Positions 35,044-46,777 of a stretch of 64,000 bases of DNA are shown in pieces; the stretch's first letter is position 1, and each line of letters begins with the position of its first letter. Origin of the DNA: Athripsodes cinereus (Eukaryota; Arthropoda; Insecta; Trichoptera; Leptoceridae). Position numbers and translations under genes: made by a program. The stretch is from positions 10,543,290 through 10,607,289 of the forward strand of contig OX388316.1 in assembly GCA_947579605.1 (NCBI GenBank). Reading direction: 5' to 3'. The notes beneath the pieces are model-generated. The model saw nothing but the letters and a program-made list of their open reading frames with translations. It was not told where the DNA came from and ran no database searches.

Positions 35044-35157
35044 AAAAGAAGATTCTGCGACTGTTGACTGCGAAGATTTCTAATAGTGTGCTATATTAGC
35101 GACCGGCGTAAAGTGAATAAAGGTTGTTCAGGCCGCTGGAAATTTTGTGAACAAAAA

Positions 35158-35225
35158 ACATTGAAGAAGACCTCCGTCTATTCGGATACCACAGAAGTCT
35201 GGGGACTTCCATTTATCCGAATCTT
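35158..35225 (+). repeat. Nested-hairpin dispersed repeat, copy 2
   Basis: This copy has the strongest symmetry. ATTCGGATA pairs with TATCCGAAT as a 9-bp outer stem, and AGAAGTC/GACTTC forms the inner stem around TGGG. The sequence around it (ACATTGAAG upstream) is shared with the copy at 39002. It is non-coding. Confidence 0.65.
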
Positions 35226-35229
35226 GTCG

Positions 35230-36974
35230 ACAAAAAAACAGTAGTCCACTTTTGTCCACGTCAGAGAAAAATATCCTTTTTTATAAATGTACCAAAATAT
35301 GTACACATATTAAGTATAATTAATTCAGTGAAATATTACATGTGCAAATATATCATATATCGCTCATATCAGCAGGTTACGAATAATAATTTACTGTAAA
35401 TCAAAAAAGTTATAAATCTTTGCTGTATATATAAAATTTTATAAATTTAGGAAAGATTTTATTACTTAAAAGGCATAATTATTTCTATAAGATATTTTTA
35501 AGCAAAAGTTTCCAATAAAAGTTATATCCAATGTCCAATTTCGGGTATTTTATATTCATGAATGAAAAATAAAATATATCAATTCAAACATCATGTCGCT
35601 ATGGTAAGAAAGTGTCGAGGTTCATTATATGAAATATTATTGGATCAAATTTGAAATTATTTAATTTTCAGATGTTTATTAATATTTGTACGTTAAATTA
35701 TTTCAAAATTCTTGCTAAACGTGTTTATATTTTATGTAATAATTCTCAAATTGAATTGCTTGATGGTTGTCAGCCAAGTCAAGCTAAAATAAGAAAAAGT
35801 ATTATAATATTTTCAATTACAGAGAACAAAAAAACAAATACCTAATATTATCAAGACTCTAATAAAAAAAAATATATTTATATTTATTATATAGATTTTT
35901 GCAGAAAATTAAATACAGACGATTAACATTAAATTTTAAAAATGCTTCTGACAGAATATTAAATCACAAATTTGACTAATAAAGTATGAAAACTAGAATA
36001 TCTATTCATCCATCCATTATATATTTCACAATTGGGGTAGCAACTAGACAAACCAAACTAGTACATCATATTACATATTTTATATTCTCGACGAAAACAT
36101 TTCTGGACAGGTCATTTTCTAATAACTGTGTTGAGCGTTGTGAGGGAATGAATCTGAGATAACGGGCGTCGAGTAGACTACGATATTATAAAGGAACCGC
36201 GTCGCCACTTGTGCGACGCCGGTGGGTAATTTGAGGCTAAGTCTACCACGTTAAGCTAAATAAAGGTTTTATAATCTTCAGTTACTTGCACAACATATTG
36301 AAAATGTTTCTGCTTGAAAAATATACATCGAACAATGTTAGTATCAAAAAAGTACACTCTTTGCATGTTCGTAGATAATTTAAACGCGTTTCTATTTAAG
36401 AAAATTGATTTGAATACGATTTAGTTCCAAATAATGTGGTCTATAAATCCATTTATGATTAAATTCAATATTCGTTTTTGAATACTCTGATAATGCGAAG
36501 AACCTTTATACAAGTTTTGATATCCGAATCATAATTTGATTCCTGAATAAGCAAACTAATATGGTTCCATTTCCATTTAACAATATATTCTTCATATGAT
36601 GTATTTTATTATAATAAAAAAGTTATATACGAGTATATTATATAATATAATGTTAACATACATAATTGTACGTATAATTTTATGAAGTCACATATTACTT
36701 GTGTTAATCTATTCTGTTATCCATTACGATAATAACGTCAACCTCTGTCAAATGTGAGAGACATTATATACCTATAAAATGTCAACATGAGGAAAAATAT
36801 ATATTTATGTTATGGAACTGAATGAATAATATAACTACCCTTCTATATGTATACATACATCCGGTGAATACATACTTGTTATGAAGCGAAGAGGATAGTA
36901 AATAAGAACACGATAAGTAAGACCGATGTTAACTAAATTCTAATAGGAAAAAGTGAGAAAGGTGTCCCAACGCA
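35230..36974. other. AT-rich region without recognisable gene
   Basis: No gene is seen. One GC-rich spot at 36187-36230 contains TATAAAGG followed by the perfect 7-bp inverted repeat GCGTCGC/GCGACGC (36199-36205 and 36213-36219). A TATA-box reading is possible but unsupported. Confidence 0.4.
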
Positions 36975-37004
36975 ATTTATTCATTCTTTAATGTACATTG
37001 ATAA
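36975..37004 (+). repeat. 30-bp string shared with 1225-1254
   Basis: Both places read ATTTATTCATTCTTTA, then C or A, then TGTACATTGATAA: 29 of 30 bases identical, same orientation. This is probably the end of a dispersed element whose remainder has decayed. Confidence 0.6.
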
Positions 37005-37009
37005 CTAAC

Positions 37010-38027
37010 AATACCATAAAAGGTATACATTCAAATTAAATACAGTGATCATTTTCGTTGTCTATGGACAAAGTTCACAAATTCCGTCAATTTCAGTAAC
37101 ACGACATAAGGTCCACCAATACAAAACATTTTATGCAAATCATGGTTAGCATTAAACGCCTTTATCACTTCTTCCGATTGGATTTTGACAATGTTACATT
37201 GTGCTAATGTGGTTCTCCAATTGAGATGTCTGATTGATTTCGTCATTGTGCCTTAATCCAGAAAAACCATAAAATATAAGCAAAAAATATCATCATTCTG
37301 TATTAATAGATATGGAGTTGTAAAAAATAAATTGCAATAAAATGCTCTATAATCTATTTCATTGCTCGTATCGGCATTAAATTTGTAACACTTCATTTTG
37401 AATTATCTAATAAAATGAATATTTATTATTATTGTTTAATGTTACTCTATTATCCTTCTTGATAAACGTTGAATTTTGATACATTTCTATAGAGACGGGG
37501 AACGGAGTTTCTTTTTATTTTGAAGTTTTTATTCGCTAAGGCGCGCGCTGTGAACTGTTTCAGGTGCAGAAAATAATTTCCCCGCAGGCTCTATTTTAAA
37601 CACTAACGCTTCTCACACGGCTGATATGAGGTACTGTCCCACAGTCGAGTTGTACAAGGGCTTTCAAGACGAATAAACATGATGTAAAACCTCTTTTAAA
37701 GCATGATAATTACGCCTTAAGGGTTAATATACGTTTTTTGGAGTAACAATTAACAATAACTAAATATAATTTATATTTCTGATTATTTTAAAGCCTATTG
37801 TATTGAGCATATTTGCATTCAAAGTAAATGAAAAAAAATAAGTGTAAATTTACCTTTTTATAATTTAAAGGGCATTAACGTAAAGAAAATAATTTTAATG
37901 AAGTCTTGGTTGTCGTGTGTAATATATTAAGATGATTTTTAAAGAGTATGTGAAATTATACATCATTCTATTTTCACTCATTCATTACAGTTTTTGAATA
38001 AAATAATAATTATAAAAATCATTATAT
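37010..38027. other. AT-rich region without recognisable gene
   Basis: A GC-richer patch at 37480-37680 includes TTTCAG followed by a short open stretch, which could be a splice acceptor and exon, but no domain is recognisable. Confidence 0.35.
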
Positions 38028-38037
38028 ACATACAAAC

Positions 38038-38264
38038 ATACCATCACGCCGCTTCCCTCGCGGGGTAGGCAGAAAGGATCGAGCGCCACTTCCTTCTATC
38101 CTTGCATACATCTTTCGCTTCCGTCACTGTCATACAATTCCTCATGCATGCTCTCCTGTTCAACGTGCTCAACACGTGACCGTCCTGTAGGATTTGATTT
38201 AAATGATCTTGCCATTTAATCCTCGGACGTCCACGTCTCCGAGCACCATTCCTCTCAGCCAAAT
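38038..38264 (-). mobile_element. RTE-like LINE 3' end (copy C) with 10-bp TSD
   Basis: A 227-bp insertion flanked by ATCATTATAT (38028-38037 and 38265-38274). On the minus strand it encodes the LINE C-terminus: GARRRGRPRIKWQDHLNQIL, RACMRNCMTVTEAKDVC and RSILSAYPAREAA, ending at a stop. The tail GGTATGTTTGTATGTA matches the subfamily of copy B. The frame is intact over 72 codons, which suggests a fairly young insertion. Confidence 0.9.
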
Positions 38265-38279
38265 ATCATTATATGTATT

Positions 38280-38517
38280 CAGTTTAAATAAAACGGTAAA
38301 TGCATCATTAGGTTTTATTATTGTCTCTTTAACGAGTGACACTATTAATATAATAAAAGATCGTCTCCTGTTATTATATTAGACACAACTATAATAAGAT
38401 AAAGTGTCTCCTGTTTTATTTGATTTTAAAGTATTAAAGTACGTACTCAATTTAATATTCATTTTATAGCAATATAAAATTTATTGTATTGTAAGTTAAC
38501 AAAACATAAGTAGTTAC
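38280..38517. other. Short AT-rich spacer
   Basis: Nothing is recognised between LINE copy C and the Harbinger-like element. Confidence 0.5.
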
Positions 38518-38776
38518 TAATGGCCGGTCTCAATAACATAACCGAGGTAGCCTTGTCAACGCGATCCGAGATAAAATTCCAATTTTTATCTAACTTCGAC
38601 CCGCGTCTCAATAAAGAAAAAGTAAGTGGCCAGAGATAGATAGGGTTCCTATCGCTGTTCCTTCCGATTACCATAGTTACCGTGTGGCGGTGTTGATTTT
38701 CATGTTTTCATTTCTCGTCGTGTCATCTTTTTCGGTGCGTGTATTGTCTGCTGCATTTGTAAATAACGAAATTAAT

Positions 38777-38979
38777 ATGGAATCATCACTTAATGTAAGT
38801 GATAATATTGTTTTCTTTTTTAATGATCATATAATATAATATATGTAGTATTATATTGTATGCTGGAATCCATGTCACAGTTCTGTGCAGTTGTAAGAAA
38901 TAACACCAGCCTTGTTGTATATCTGATAAATAAATGCCTTAAATTTCAGGTGAAAGCAAAACCTCTTGGAAAAGACCAG
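38777..38979 (+). pseudogene. Possible 5' exons of the Myb-like gene
   Basis: ATG at 38777 starts MESSLN, followed immediately by a consensus splice donor GTAAGT (38795-38800). A pyrimidine-rich stretch and TTTCAG end at 38949, after which an in-frame segment reads VKAKPLGKDQ. This looks like two short exons of the plus-strand gene in the Harbinger-like element. The downstream link to the Myb-like relic is interrupted by the repeat at 39002-39072. Confidence 0.35.
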
Positions 38980-39001
38980 GTGTTGTTGTTGTTGTTAGAT
39001 A

Positions 39002-39072
39002 TACATTGAAGGAGACCCACCGACCACCCGGATAGCGCAGAAGTCTGGGGACTTCCATTTATCCGAATTCTA
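39002..39072 (+). repeat. Nested-hairpin dispersed repeat, copy 3 (inside Harbinger relic)
   Basis: The copy shares ACATTGAAG, GAGACCCACC and CCGGATA with its relatives and the identical core AGTCTGGGGACTTCC plus ATTTATCCGA. A GTTGTT microsatellite precedes it. Its place between the putative exons and the Myb-like relic suggests that it inserted into the transposon. Confidence 0.65.
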
Positions 39073-39194
39073 TACTGCACAAAGTTTGTCTACACCGGAG
39101 GCGTCACAGTGGGCAGCCTGAGGGGCTGGATATAATCAAATATTGGTTATTACCAAATCCACCAACGCAACCAACAACAAATTAAAAGGCGTAG

Positions 39195-39320
39195 AAGGCG
39201 ATTGCGAGCCAATATTCTGCTGACACGGGAGATTTTCGGTGCTCTGAGCAGCTGCGACTGAAGTGGGAGAATTTGAAGAAAGCTGCCAGGAAGCGATCGT
39301 TGTTTATATTAGTATAATTG
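39195..39320 (+). pseudogene. Myb/SANT-like DNA-binding domain relic
   Basis: The frame contains ASQYSADTGDFRCSEQLRLK followed by WENLKKAARKRS. The Q-L-x-x-K-W-x-N-L-K-K-x-A-R-K pattern is the third helix of the Myb/SANT-like domain (Myb_DNA-bind_5 type), common in insect Harbinger partner proteins. The N-terminal helices are missing or degraded and a stop lies just upstream at 39192. Its position inside TAA-flanked inverted repeats supports the assignment. Confidence 0.6.
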
Positions 39321-39498
39321 TATCCAAACATGGTAAAGGCTTGTGCCGTGTATTTTTGTAAAATAAAATATATAGGTATATATAAATGTATGGATAAATA
39401 ATAAATAAGTTTTGTTTCATGTTTAAATATTTATTAAGCTATCAATTAAAACCAAAAAATGTTTACATATTAGACTTTATTATTTATTCCTATCTAAC

Positions 39499-39765
39499 CT
39501 AGATGATGATGAAATGACTAAAGAATAATGTATCAACTGTGGACATAACATATGAATAAAGATGCTTATAAGATATGTAACGAGAAGAAGTTACACGTAG
39601 TGTTGGCACTATTTCCGTCAACAAATTATTCACTTCAGTTTTGTTCAAATGGAACCGGTATGTGAACCCTTTGCTCGAAAGTTCGGACATATAATCAATT
39701 CTCTGGTATTGCTTCTTAGGATCTTCGTTGGAATAAAATACTCCAGCTTCGAATAATTCTAATAA
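39499..39765 (-). pseudogene. Harbinger-type transposase N-terminal relic
   Basis: The minus-strand frame is open from about 39765 to 39499. It reads LLELFEAGVFYSNEDPKKQY, then SSKGFTYRFHLNKTEVNNLL and TEIVPTLR. An F-x-x-R-F-x-L-x-K-x-x-x-x-x-L-x-x-x-I pattern is typical of the region ahead of the DDE core in PIF/Harbinger transposases. The DDE catalytic part is absent, so this is a truncated relic. The 63-codon Met-started frame is only part of it. Confidence 0.5.
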
Positions 39766-40059
39766 TCAACCTCAAAAAGTCAAAACACTTAACTCCACTG
39801 TCAATCTGTCAAAATCCGGCGATAACAAAATCATATAAAAATTTGTTACCACGGATACGACAAGCAACTTGAGTTAGGATATTGAAACGCATTTTCGTTG
39901 ATTTCCATACATTCTATAACTCGCAGCAGTCCGAAAGATAGATAGAGAATTTGGATAGCGATTCTATCTCAGCTATGTTTATTGAAACGGGAAAATGGAA
40001 AGATAGATCGATTTTTAACAAAAGTTCGGAGATAGATCGCTTATTGAGACCGGCCGTAA

Positions 40060-42883
40060 GCCAATCACCTTCGCTTTAATCTCGCAAATGTATTTTTGTA
40101 ACTAGCACTTTGTTTTTACAAGTAATGGAATTAAGTTAAAGCTGCCAGAAGCGAGACTTAAGAAGGGACAATTTCAATTTATTTACGAGTATATAATATA
40201 AAAACTTAGTTAAATTCTTACAAAACTTTCTCTTCCCTTCGCTATATTTAAATTGAATTCAACTAACATTAAAGAGATACGAATAAGCCGATATTAAAAA
40301 CCATCATTCATTTTCTTTAATAATTTTGAATACACGTACTACTGGAGAGATGGTTTATAACAGTCAGTCTGAGAAAATTGACGATTTAATTCGTGTTCTG
40401 AATAAAATTATACTTCCCAAAAGCGATTTCTTCAACTGAAAAATAATTTCATTACAACGAAGAAATGAGAGAGGCGAATGTCGTTTAGGTCAAAAAGATC
40501 ATAACGTGATAAAGGGATGATCACAACACAGATGTATAAACTACATTAAGATATCTAATTTTGTAATTTGGTATTTATACAAACAGATTGATGTCTCATT
40601 TTTTTAAACATTTATAATTAATAATTTATCAACAAACTCCCATATTATTTGGCAGCTGATCATTTAATTTTGTGTGTGAATATCAAAACACTTAAAAACA
40701 GAGTAAAAGAAACCGATCCTAATTTTTGTAGAACGTATGAATCTTAAACTTTCGTACTCCGTAAAAGTATTGAATATTATTAATCTTAGATATTTTAAAC
40801 TCACTTTTGAAAGAAATGACCAAATGATAGTTAGGCCTCACACCACTATTTAGACACATAAATTATAAAATAAACTCTTAACTAGCTGATACATGAGTAT
40901 TTGCATAAGTAATACGATATTTTATTAACAAAGGAGAATTTACAGGAAAACTACATTGTAATTAATAATCTTAGGCATATCCAATCTTCGTTCATTACTT
41001 TATTACTGCACAGTTATTTTAACAACCGCTATGATTCTAAGCATAGAAGTTGTGTAATATTTAATTAAATATTAAACTAATTAAGATGAAAAATATGCAA
41101 CGGGATTATATTGAATTCACACACAAAAAGTTTATACGCCGAGATAAATGTTTGAACTTTGATACGTTGACGAAATATATCCGATAGTTTTTCATCGAAT
41201 AGCCATTTAAAAGAGTATGCACAAACTAATAACGAGACATCGCTACGATCAATGGTCAGCGAAATAAAAATGAAGCGATAAAATTTATCCGCACAATAAA
41301 AGGTAAAAGTAAACAGCAGTACAGGTATTATGACATTGTTATGAGATACAAAGCGCGTCGCCAGCATAGAGTTTTCACACGTGATGCAACTAGAATAGTA
41401 TGACATAGCATTTTTCATACCTATTCATCGTCAAACAAAATAGTACAACTACAAAATGTCCACAACCAACCTGCATGGTGAAATAATAAATTTGCATGAC
41501 TACGTATTTGTATTACACAAGCATCTCGCTATACAGTTACTGAATAGGGACAATGTACATTAGAGGATACGATGCGAAAAACTTTGCAAAAAGGTAAAGC
41601 AAATCTCCATTATGCTAGAAATACCTGCCGTGTATTAGAACTCTGGTGCATAGAAAAAGTTTCAACAGTGCAACAGCATGTGATCAGATACCTACTCATA
41701 ATACAACGACCAGTTGTTGATGAATTAAAAGCATTTGTCGTAACAAAAATAATTCCTATGATAATGAACATGTTAAATGATATAACATGAGATTATAATT
41801 ATTAACATTATTTGCTTACATTACCGTAAATATGTATATAAAAGGGTAAAAAAAAAGGGAAAAAATGGTCGGGTATCCAGCATCACAATATTAGTTATCA
41901 AGAATTGTGTATTATAGAATGTGAGGTTGTCTAGGTAGAATTCAGGTAGATATACAAGAAATCTATTTCGATCAAAATCTTAAATGATAATATATGAAAC
42001 TATGTGGGAGCAGACTTCTTATTGAAATGTTTATAAGTATTTTATCCGAAAGTCTTCATAAGATAAAGAAGACAAAGCTTGGATCGTTTTCCAGCTGAGA
42101 TATTGTAAGCCAGATGGGAGATAGGAACTATTTTGAAATTCATTGCATTATTCATAACTAAGGATTTCAGATTTATAGATATTGAAAATCTATAAAAAAT
42201 AACGAATTATTCAGCTTGTAAATTACAACTTTGCAAGGATATTTATATGTCAAGAGTATATAAGTATACCTCTTTATATATAAAGACTACGTAGAGTTTT
42301 TTATTCATTAAATTGATAGTATACATACATAAAATATTTTATAGTTATTGATAACTACAATTAATACCTACTAAGAAAAATTTGTTATCATTTACTTATT
42401 ACTAAAGGTGTTTCCAAAATTAATAATACGGTTTATGGTTAATATTGAATAATACTCATGAAACGTATTATTAACATCATGTTAAACATTCCATATTGTT
42501 AGTTGAAAGATTAAATTAGATAAAATGTACCAACTTCACAAACAACAATAAATGTATGTTTGTTTTCTTGGACGAGACTGCACAAACAGAATCATTTAAG
42601 TTGTATTACATTTATGATGTTGTATGTTGTAGTTTACCACCATCATAGAGAAATTGTTTGCATATTTCTCTCAGGTGTTTGTTCAAAATGCAACGCTTGA
42701 TATTACCGTTTTCTCAATGTATTTTTTCAGGAGAATGGAAACTTCGTGAATAAATAAGAAAAGCAAATACCTAGTTACGGTAAAAAGGAAATTGAATTTA
42801 ATATAATACTGTAGTGTAAATTCTGCTCCATAATCACGATAACGACCCACATTTGAAAGAATCGACTTTTAAAAGTACATATA
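40060..42883. other. AT-rich region without recognisable gene
   Basis: No gene is seen. Frames at 41077-41418 (minus, 113 codons) and 41572-41790 (plus, 72 codons) were inspected. Neither shows a domain, signal peptide or neighbour that would support a gene. Confidence 0.45.
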
Positions 42884-43465
42884 TACAGTCGATTCCGCTT
42901 AATTGGGACACATCGGGACTTGGGCATTTTGTCCCAATTAAGCAGCTGTCCCAATTAAGCGAAATTCACATTTTTTCAAAAAAAAATATTTGGTTTTGGC
43001 AACTAAAGTCATTAACCAGTAATACATACATAAAATTAAACAATGCATATTTTTTTCAATTATTTTATTTAATTAACCCTTGGGAACTGTAAATTACATA
43101 TAGGTAATATAAATTATCATATAAATTACAAATATGTAATATAAATTTTAAAGAAGAAAAAAAATCCTAATTAAAATTATAAATGGGTAGGTATATACAA
43201 TTTAATTCAATGCAAAAATGTGTCAACAGAAGTAGTCTGTATTTTGTTTTTGTAACATTTCTTTATACAATTTTTTTTTGAGAATATTTGTGACATAATA
43301 TGTGCTGTGATCTTAAATTTACTGTCCCAATTAAGCGGAATGTTGTCCCAATTAAACATATAAATTTTCTTTTGGTTTCTTGTTTTTTTTCTGTTCTTTG
43401 GGATTTGTCCCAAATAAGCGACTGTCCCAATTAACCGGTGTCCCAATTAAGGGGAATCGACTGTA
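42884..43465. mobile_element. pogo/mariner-like MITE
   Basis: The ends CAGTCGATTCCGCTTAATTG (from 42886) and the inverted AATTAAGGGGAATCGACTG (to 43463) form terminal repeats of about 24 bp. They are flanked by TA (42884-42885 and 43464-43465), the target duplication of Tc1/mariner elements. A CAGT start with a CGCTTA block resembles pogo-group ends. The 578-bp interior has no transposase but carries repeats of TGTCCCAATTAAGCG: one inverted at the left end, two direct near the left and five near the right. These subterminal motifs may be transposase-binding sites. Frames at 42853-43092 and 43207-43446 merely translate the repeats. Confidence 0.85.
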
Positions 43466-43469
43466 TTAA

Positions 43470-46400
43470 AGTTAATCAAATATATTTATAATAAAATTTG
43501 AAAATACGATTTTAATTATATATAGCCTTACATTATAACGTACTTATAAAAAGTAAAAGAGCCTTTAATGAATGGAAAATGTTTAAGAGATAAATAGATT
43601 GTAATAAAGTAAATGGGAGTAGCTACGAGAGCTATTGAAGTAGGTAACAAAAGAAAATCTACCTCGTATGATACACAAAGGAATGCCAGAAAATTATAAA
43701 AATAAGATACGAAAATGAGAAACTCACTCAACATAATAATCAACAAGACGAAGATTGAAATGGTTATCAGAACAATCGATCAATGATATAAAAAGACGGG
43801 AAAGATAAACCAATAATACAAAGAAAATTACAATGTATTATAAAAATATATACTGGGTATTCACATGAGAATCGCAATACAAGAGATATTATGTTAACAT
43901 GATGTATTATTCTGCCAAAACTCTATTTTTGCTCATAATGGCCAGCCGAGCGGAGAAAATTCAATATAGAACTAGCGTATAATTTTGGTTTCACACCCCA
44001 AAGACTAAATCATTAATCAATCAAACATCTATTTTTAATTTTCTAGCATTTATAAGGTAAAAATACTGGGGTAAAAATATCATGAAAAAAACATTACATT
44101 AAAACATAGTTGCTTGCTTATTTGCCATGGAACATTAGTACCAATTAATTGCAATTTGATAATACAACTTTCCTTATTCTCAAATGACATACTTTGTTGT
44201 AAATCAATAGGACATAAGTACGTTCGTATTATCTTTTTTGTATATATTATATTATGTAATTTATTCATTATATACATATTAAATGAATACAAAATAATGT
44301 AGTAAAATCATTAAATTAAAATCAACGTAATATGTATTATTAAATTAATAATCGGCACACGGTCAAGATTCTAAAGTGAAATTTGTAAATATCTGCCTAT
44401 GAAATTTCTACACCTGAAGTAAATTGCTGGTTTAGTTCGTATAACAAAATGCTTATATTGTAATTTAATTTGTACGAACCGCGGACGGCGAATTTAAATT
44501 ACATTTATGTGATTTAAAATGCATTGTCCTACGGTGGTTGGTAAACGAACACACGATAATCCATACTTGGATGAGAGCCAAAACCCAACATCGGTTTGGC
44601 CAATAAAGGATTGTACAGGAAAGTAATACAAGTGATACCAACATAAAGTTGAGAGAGGGTGGAAGAGATGTATTCAAAGGGAAAGGAGGGAGCAGAAGTG
44701 GAATTAATATAGCCAATCATAAAATTTATATGGGAGGTTCGTGGCTGGATTGATAAAATGGGATAAAGAAGGAACGTGTATTCCTCACAGAATGTAATGT
44801 TCACATAGTGTCGTGATGACATAAAATGGCAGTAATATCATATTCATATATACATAGGTATGAACCAGAAATTCTGCAAGATGAAAACTAAATATTACAA
44901 TCAGATAGTTGCTAAAAATAAATGAAAAGTTAGTGTAATATTTAAGCCATTTGACCTTTATAAATTCTATAGAAACAATATCAAAAATGTACAAAGGAAA
45001 ACAAACTTCTCAACAAAAATAATAAATAATTAATACTTCAGTCTCAGAAAAACAAGAAAGACTTTAAAGAAGGAAAACATTCATTCATGGATAATAAGTT
45101 ACTTAATAACTTCTTTTTTTTCTTAAAATTACTGGACAAGTTAATGAAAGAATTATTATTTTAACAAAAAACAGCGGTCCAATCATAGCTTTGATAAAGG
45201 AACAAAGAAACGGAAAAGTTGCGTAAAAATATAACTCGAAATAAAAATTTAAAACATAATCTACTCTTTTTGTTTTGTGTTAAAATGTTGTAATAATTCA
45301 ATATTATTATTAACACCAGACCTCTAATCAAAAATGGCTTAACATTAATGTACTTATGTATTTACGTATATGTTAAAGACAAAACTTTACATATGGTGGA
45401 TTAAAGTATAAAAATATTCCTAAATTATTCTACTGAATAGTTAAAACTCTTTGAGTTGCTTTTGCTACTTTCTGTTTCACTGAATGAGTTTTGATTTCCC
45501 ACGTGTACTTTTAATGCAGAGGGTAATGAAGGAAACATAAAAACATGTAATGCGTTAGCTATGTGAAAAATATAATATGGAACTAAAATTATTAAATAAC
45601 CCGTAAAGTCCATAGAACTTGGAATGAAACAAAGGAAAAATATCCTAGCGTTATGGTATTTCTTGATAAAAAGAAATGTAATATCCTTTGCATGGTAATA
45701 TTGCTTTTTATGTAGAATTTCCTAATTATCTTGTACGGGGTAAGTACACGTGCGTGTGCACAACAATACCAGAGCAGACAATATAAAATAATAATAAAAG
45801 TAGCAATTTACAGAAAAGAAAATCATAGGAAGATGCTAACCACAACAAATATGAAAGAATTCCCATGAAATAATATACAGAGAAGCGTAATAAACGACAC
45901 ACGTGCAAATGACAGTAAATGAGAATAGGCAATTATGTACATTATACTGTAATATGTAAAAAAGCTGACTACGTTAGATGATGTAACGAACGTGAAAATG
46001 ATGAATATATCAGAAGATGAAATTAGTGACATAGCGATGTCACGGAAAATAGAAAAATGAAAGTCGTGACAGTAAAGATAAATATTGAAATAAAACCATA
46101 GCACTGTATGTACATATGTTATGTTTCTATGTATATCTATTGTATATGAAATTTTTGAGGAAGGTTTGATGGTTTGCATTGATCTTTCGTGCCTGTAGGA
46201 AATAAATCAAAGAATTCAAAACCCAGTGAATAAATATTTATTGAACTGCCTCTACTCATATATTTCAATCCTTTTCGTTCGTAAAATAATAAATAATCAA
46301 TGAACTCATATTTTATTATCATAAAACATGTAAAAGGAGTGATATTAAACTAAATAAGATTATATTGTCTAACATCTGTGAATGTACAGATTTTAATTCT

Positions 46401-46760
46401 CAATCATACTTAAAATATTATTTGATTACATATTTTTAACGTTATTATTTTTACACAATACCTTTGTCGTGATAAACTTGTTACTCATCTATGTCCAGTA
46501 GCTTTCTTTATATTGAATAGATAAATAATTTCGGCAAATATCTCTAATGACTGTATAACTACTCACTAACTATGAATACCTACTAATAAAACAAAATACA
46601 TGATACAAAAACAGGAAAATAAGAAAACAATAACATTATAAATACTGATCAATTATTTCAAAATGAGTCAAACTTAATCTATGAAATATTTAAGAGTTAC
46701 ACGAGACGAAAAAATATAAACTTGGTCCAATCACTGGCATTATGAGAAGAAATGATGTTA
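43470..46760. other. AT-rich region without recognisable gene
   Basis: Several overlapping minus-strand frames of 60-118 codons occur (44465-44822, 45425-45613, 45726-46179). They are hydrophobic and pyrimidine-driven, overlap each other in different frames and show no domains. The stretch at 44560-44800 is purine-rich on the plus strand and less AT-rich than its surroundings; it may be a decayed element. Confidence 0.4.
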
Positions 46761-46777
46761 TCAATTATAAAACTAAT

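Larger units (their letters stand above)
38518..40059. mobile_element. PIF/Harbinger-like DNA transposon relic
   Basis: Terminal inverted repeats GGCCGGTCTCAATAA (38522-38536) and TTATTGAGACCGGCC (40041-40055) are perfect over 15 bp and are flanked by the 3-bp target duplication TAA (38518-38520 and 40057-40059). Subterminal repeats of GTCTCAATAA/GTTTCAATAA type and GATAGAT-rich blocks lie inside both ends. Inside are a Myb/SANT-like relic on the plus strand and a transposase N-terminus-like frame on the minus strand, the two-gene layout typical of PIF/Harbinger. At 1.54 kb it is shorter than an autonomous element and both genes are broken, so it is inactive. Confidence 0.8.

Noticed and set aside
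42853..43446. Frames with repeated IPLNWD-type peptides
   Set aside because: They are translations of the repeated motif of the pogo-like MITE.
44465..44822. Overlapping minus-strand frames of 83 and 97 codons
   Set aside because: Different frames over the same purine-rich stretch, no domain and no start context; probably chance or a decayed element.
45726..46179. 68- and 118-codon hydrophobic minus-strand frames
   Set aside because: Overlapping frames of pyrimidine-rich sequence; the apparent membrane segments are expected from T-rich codons.
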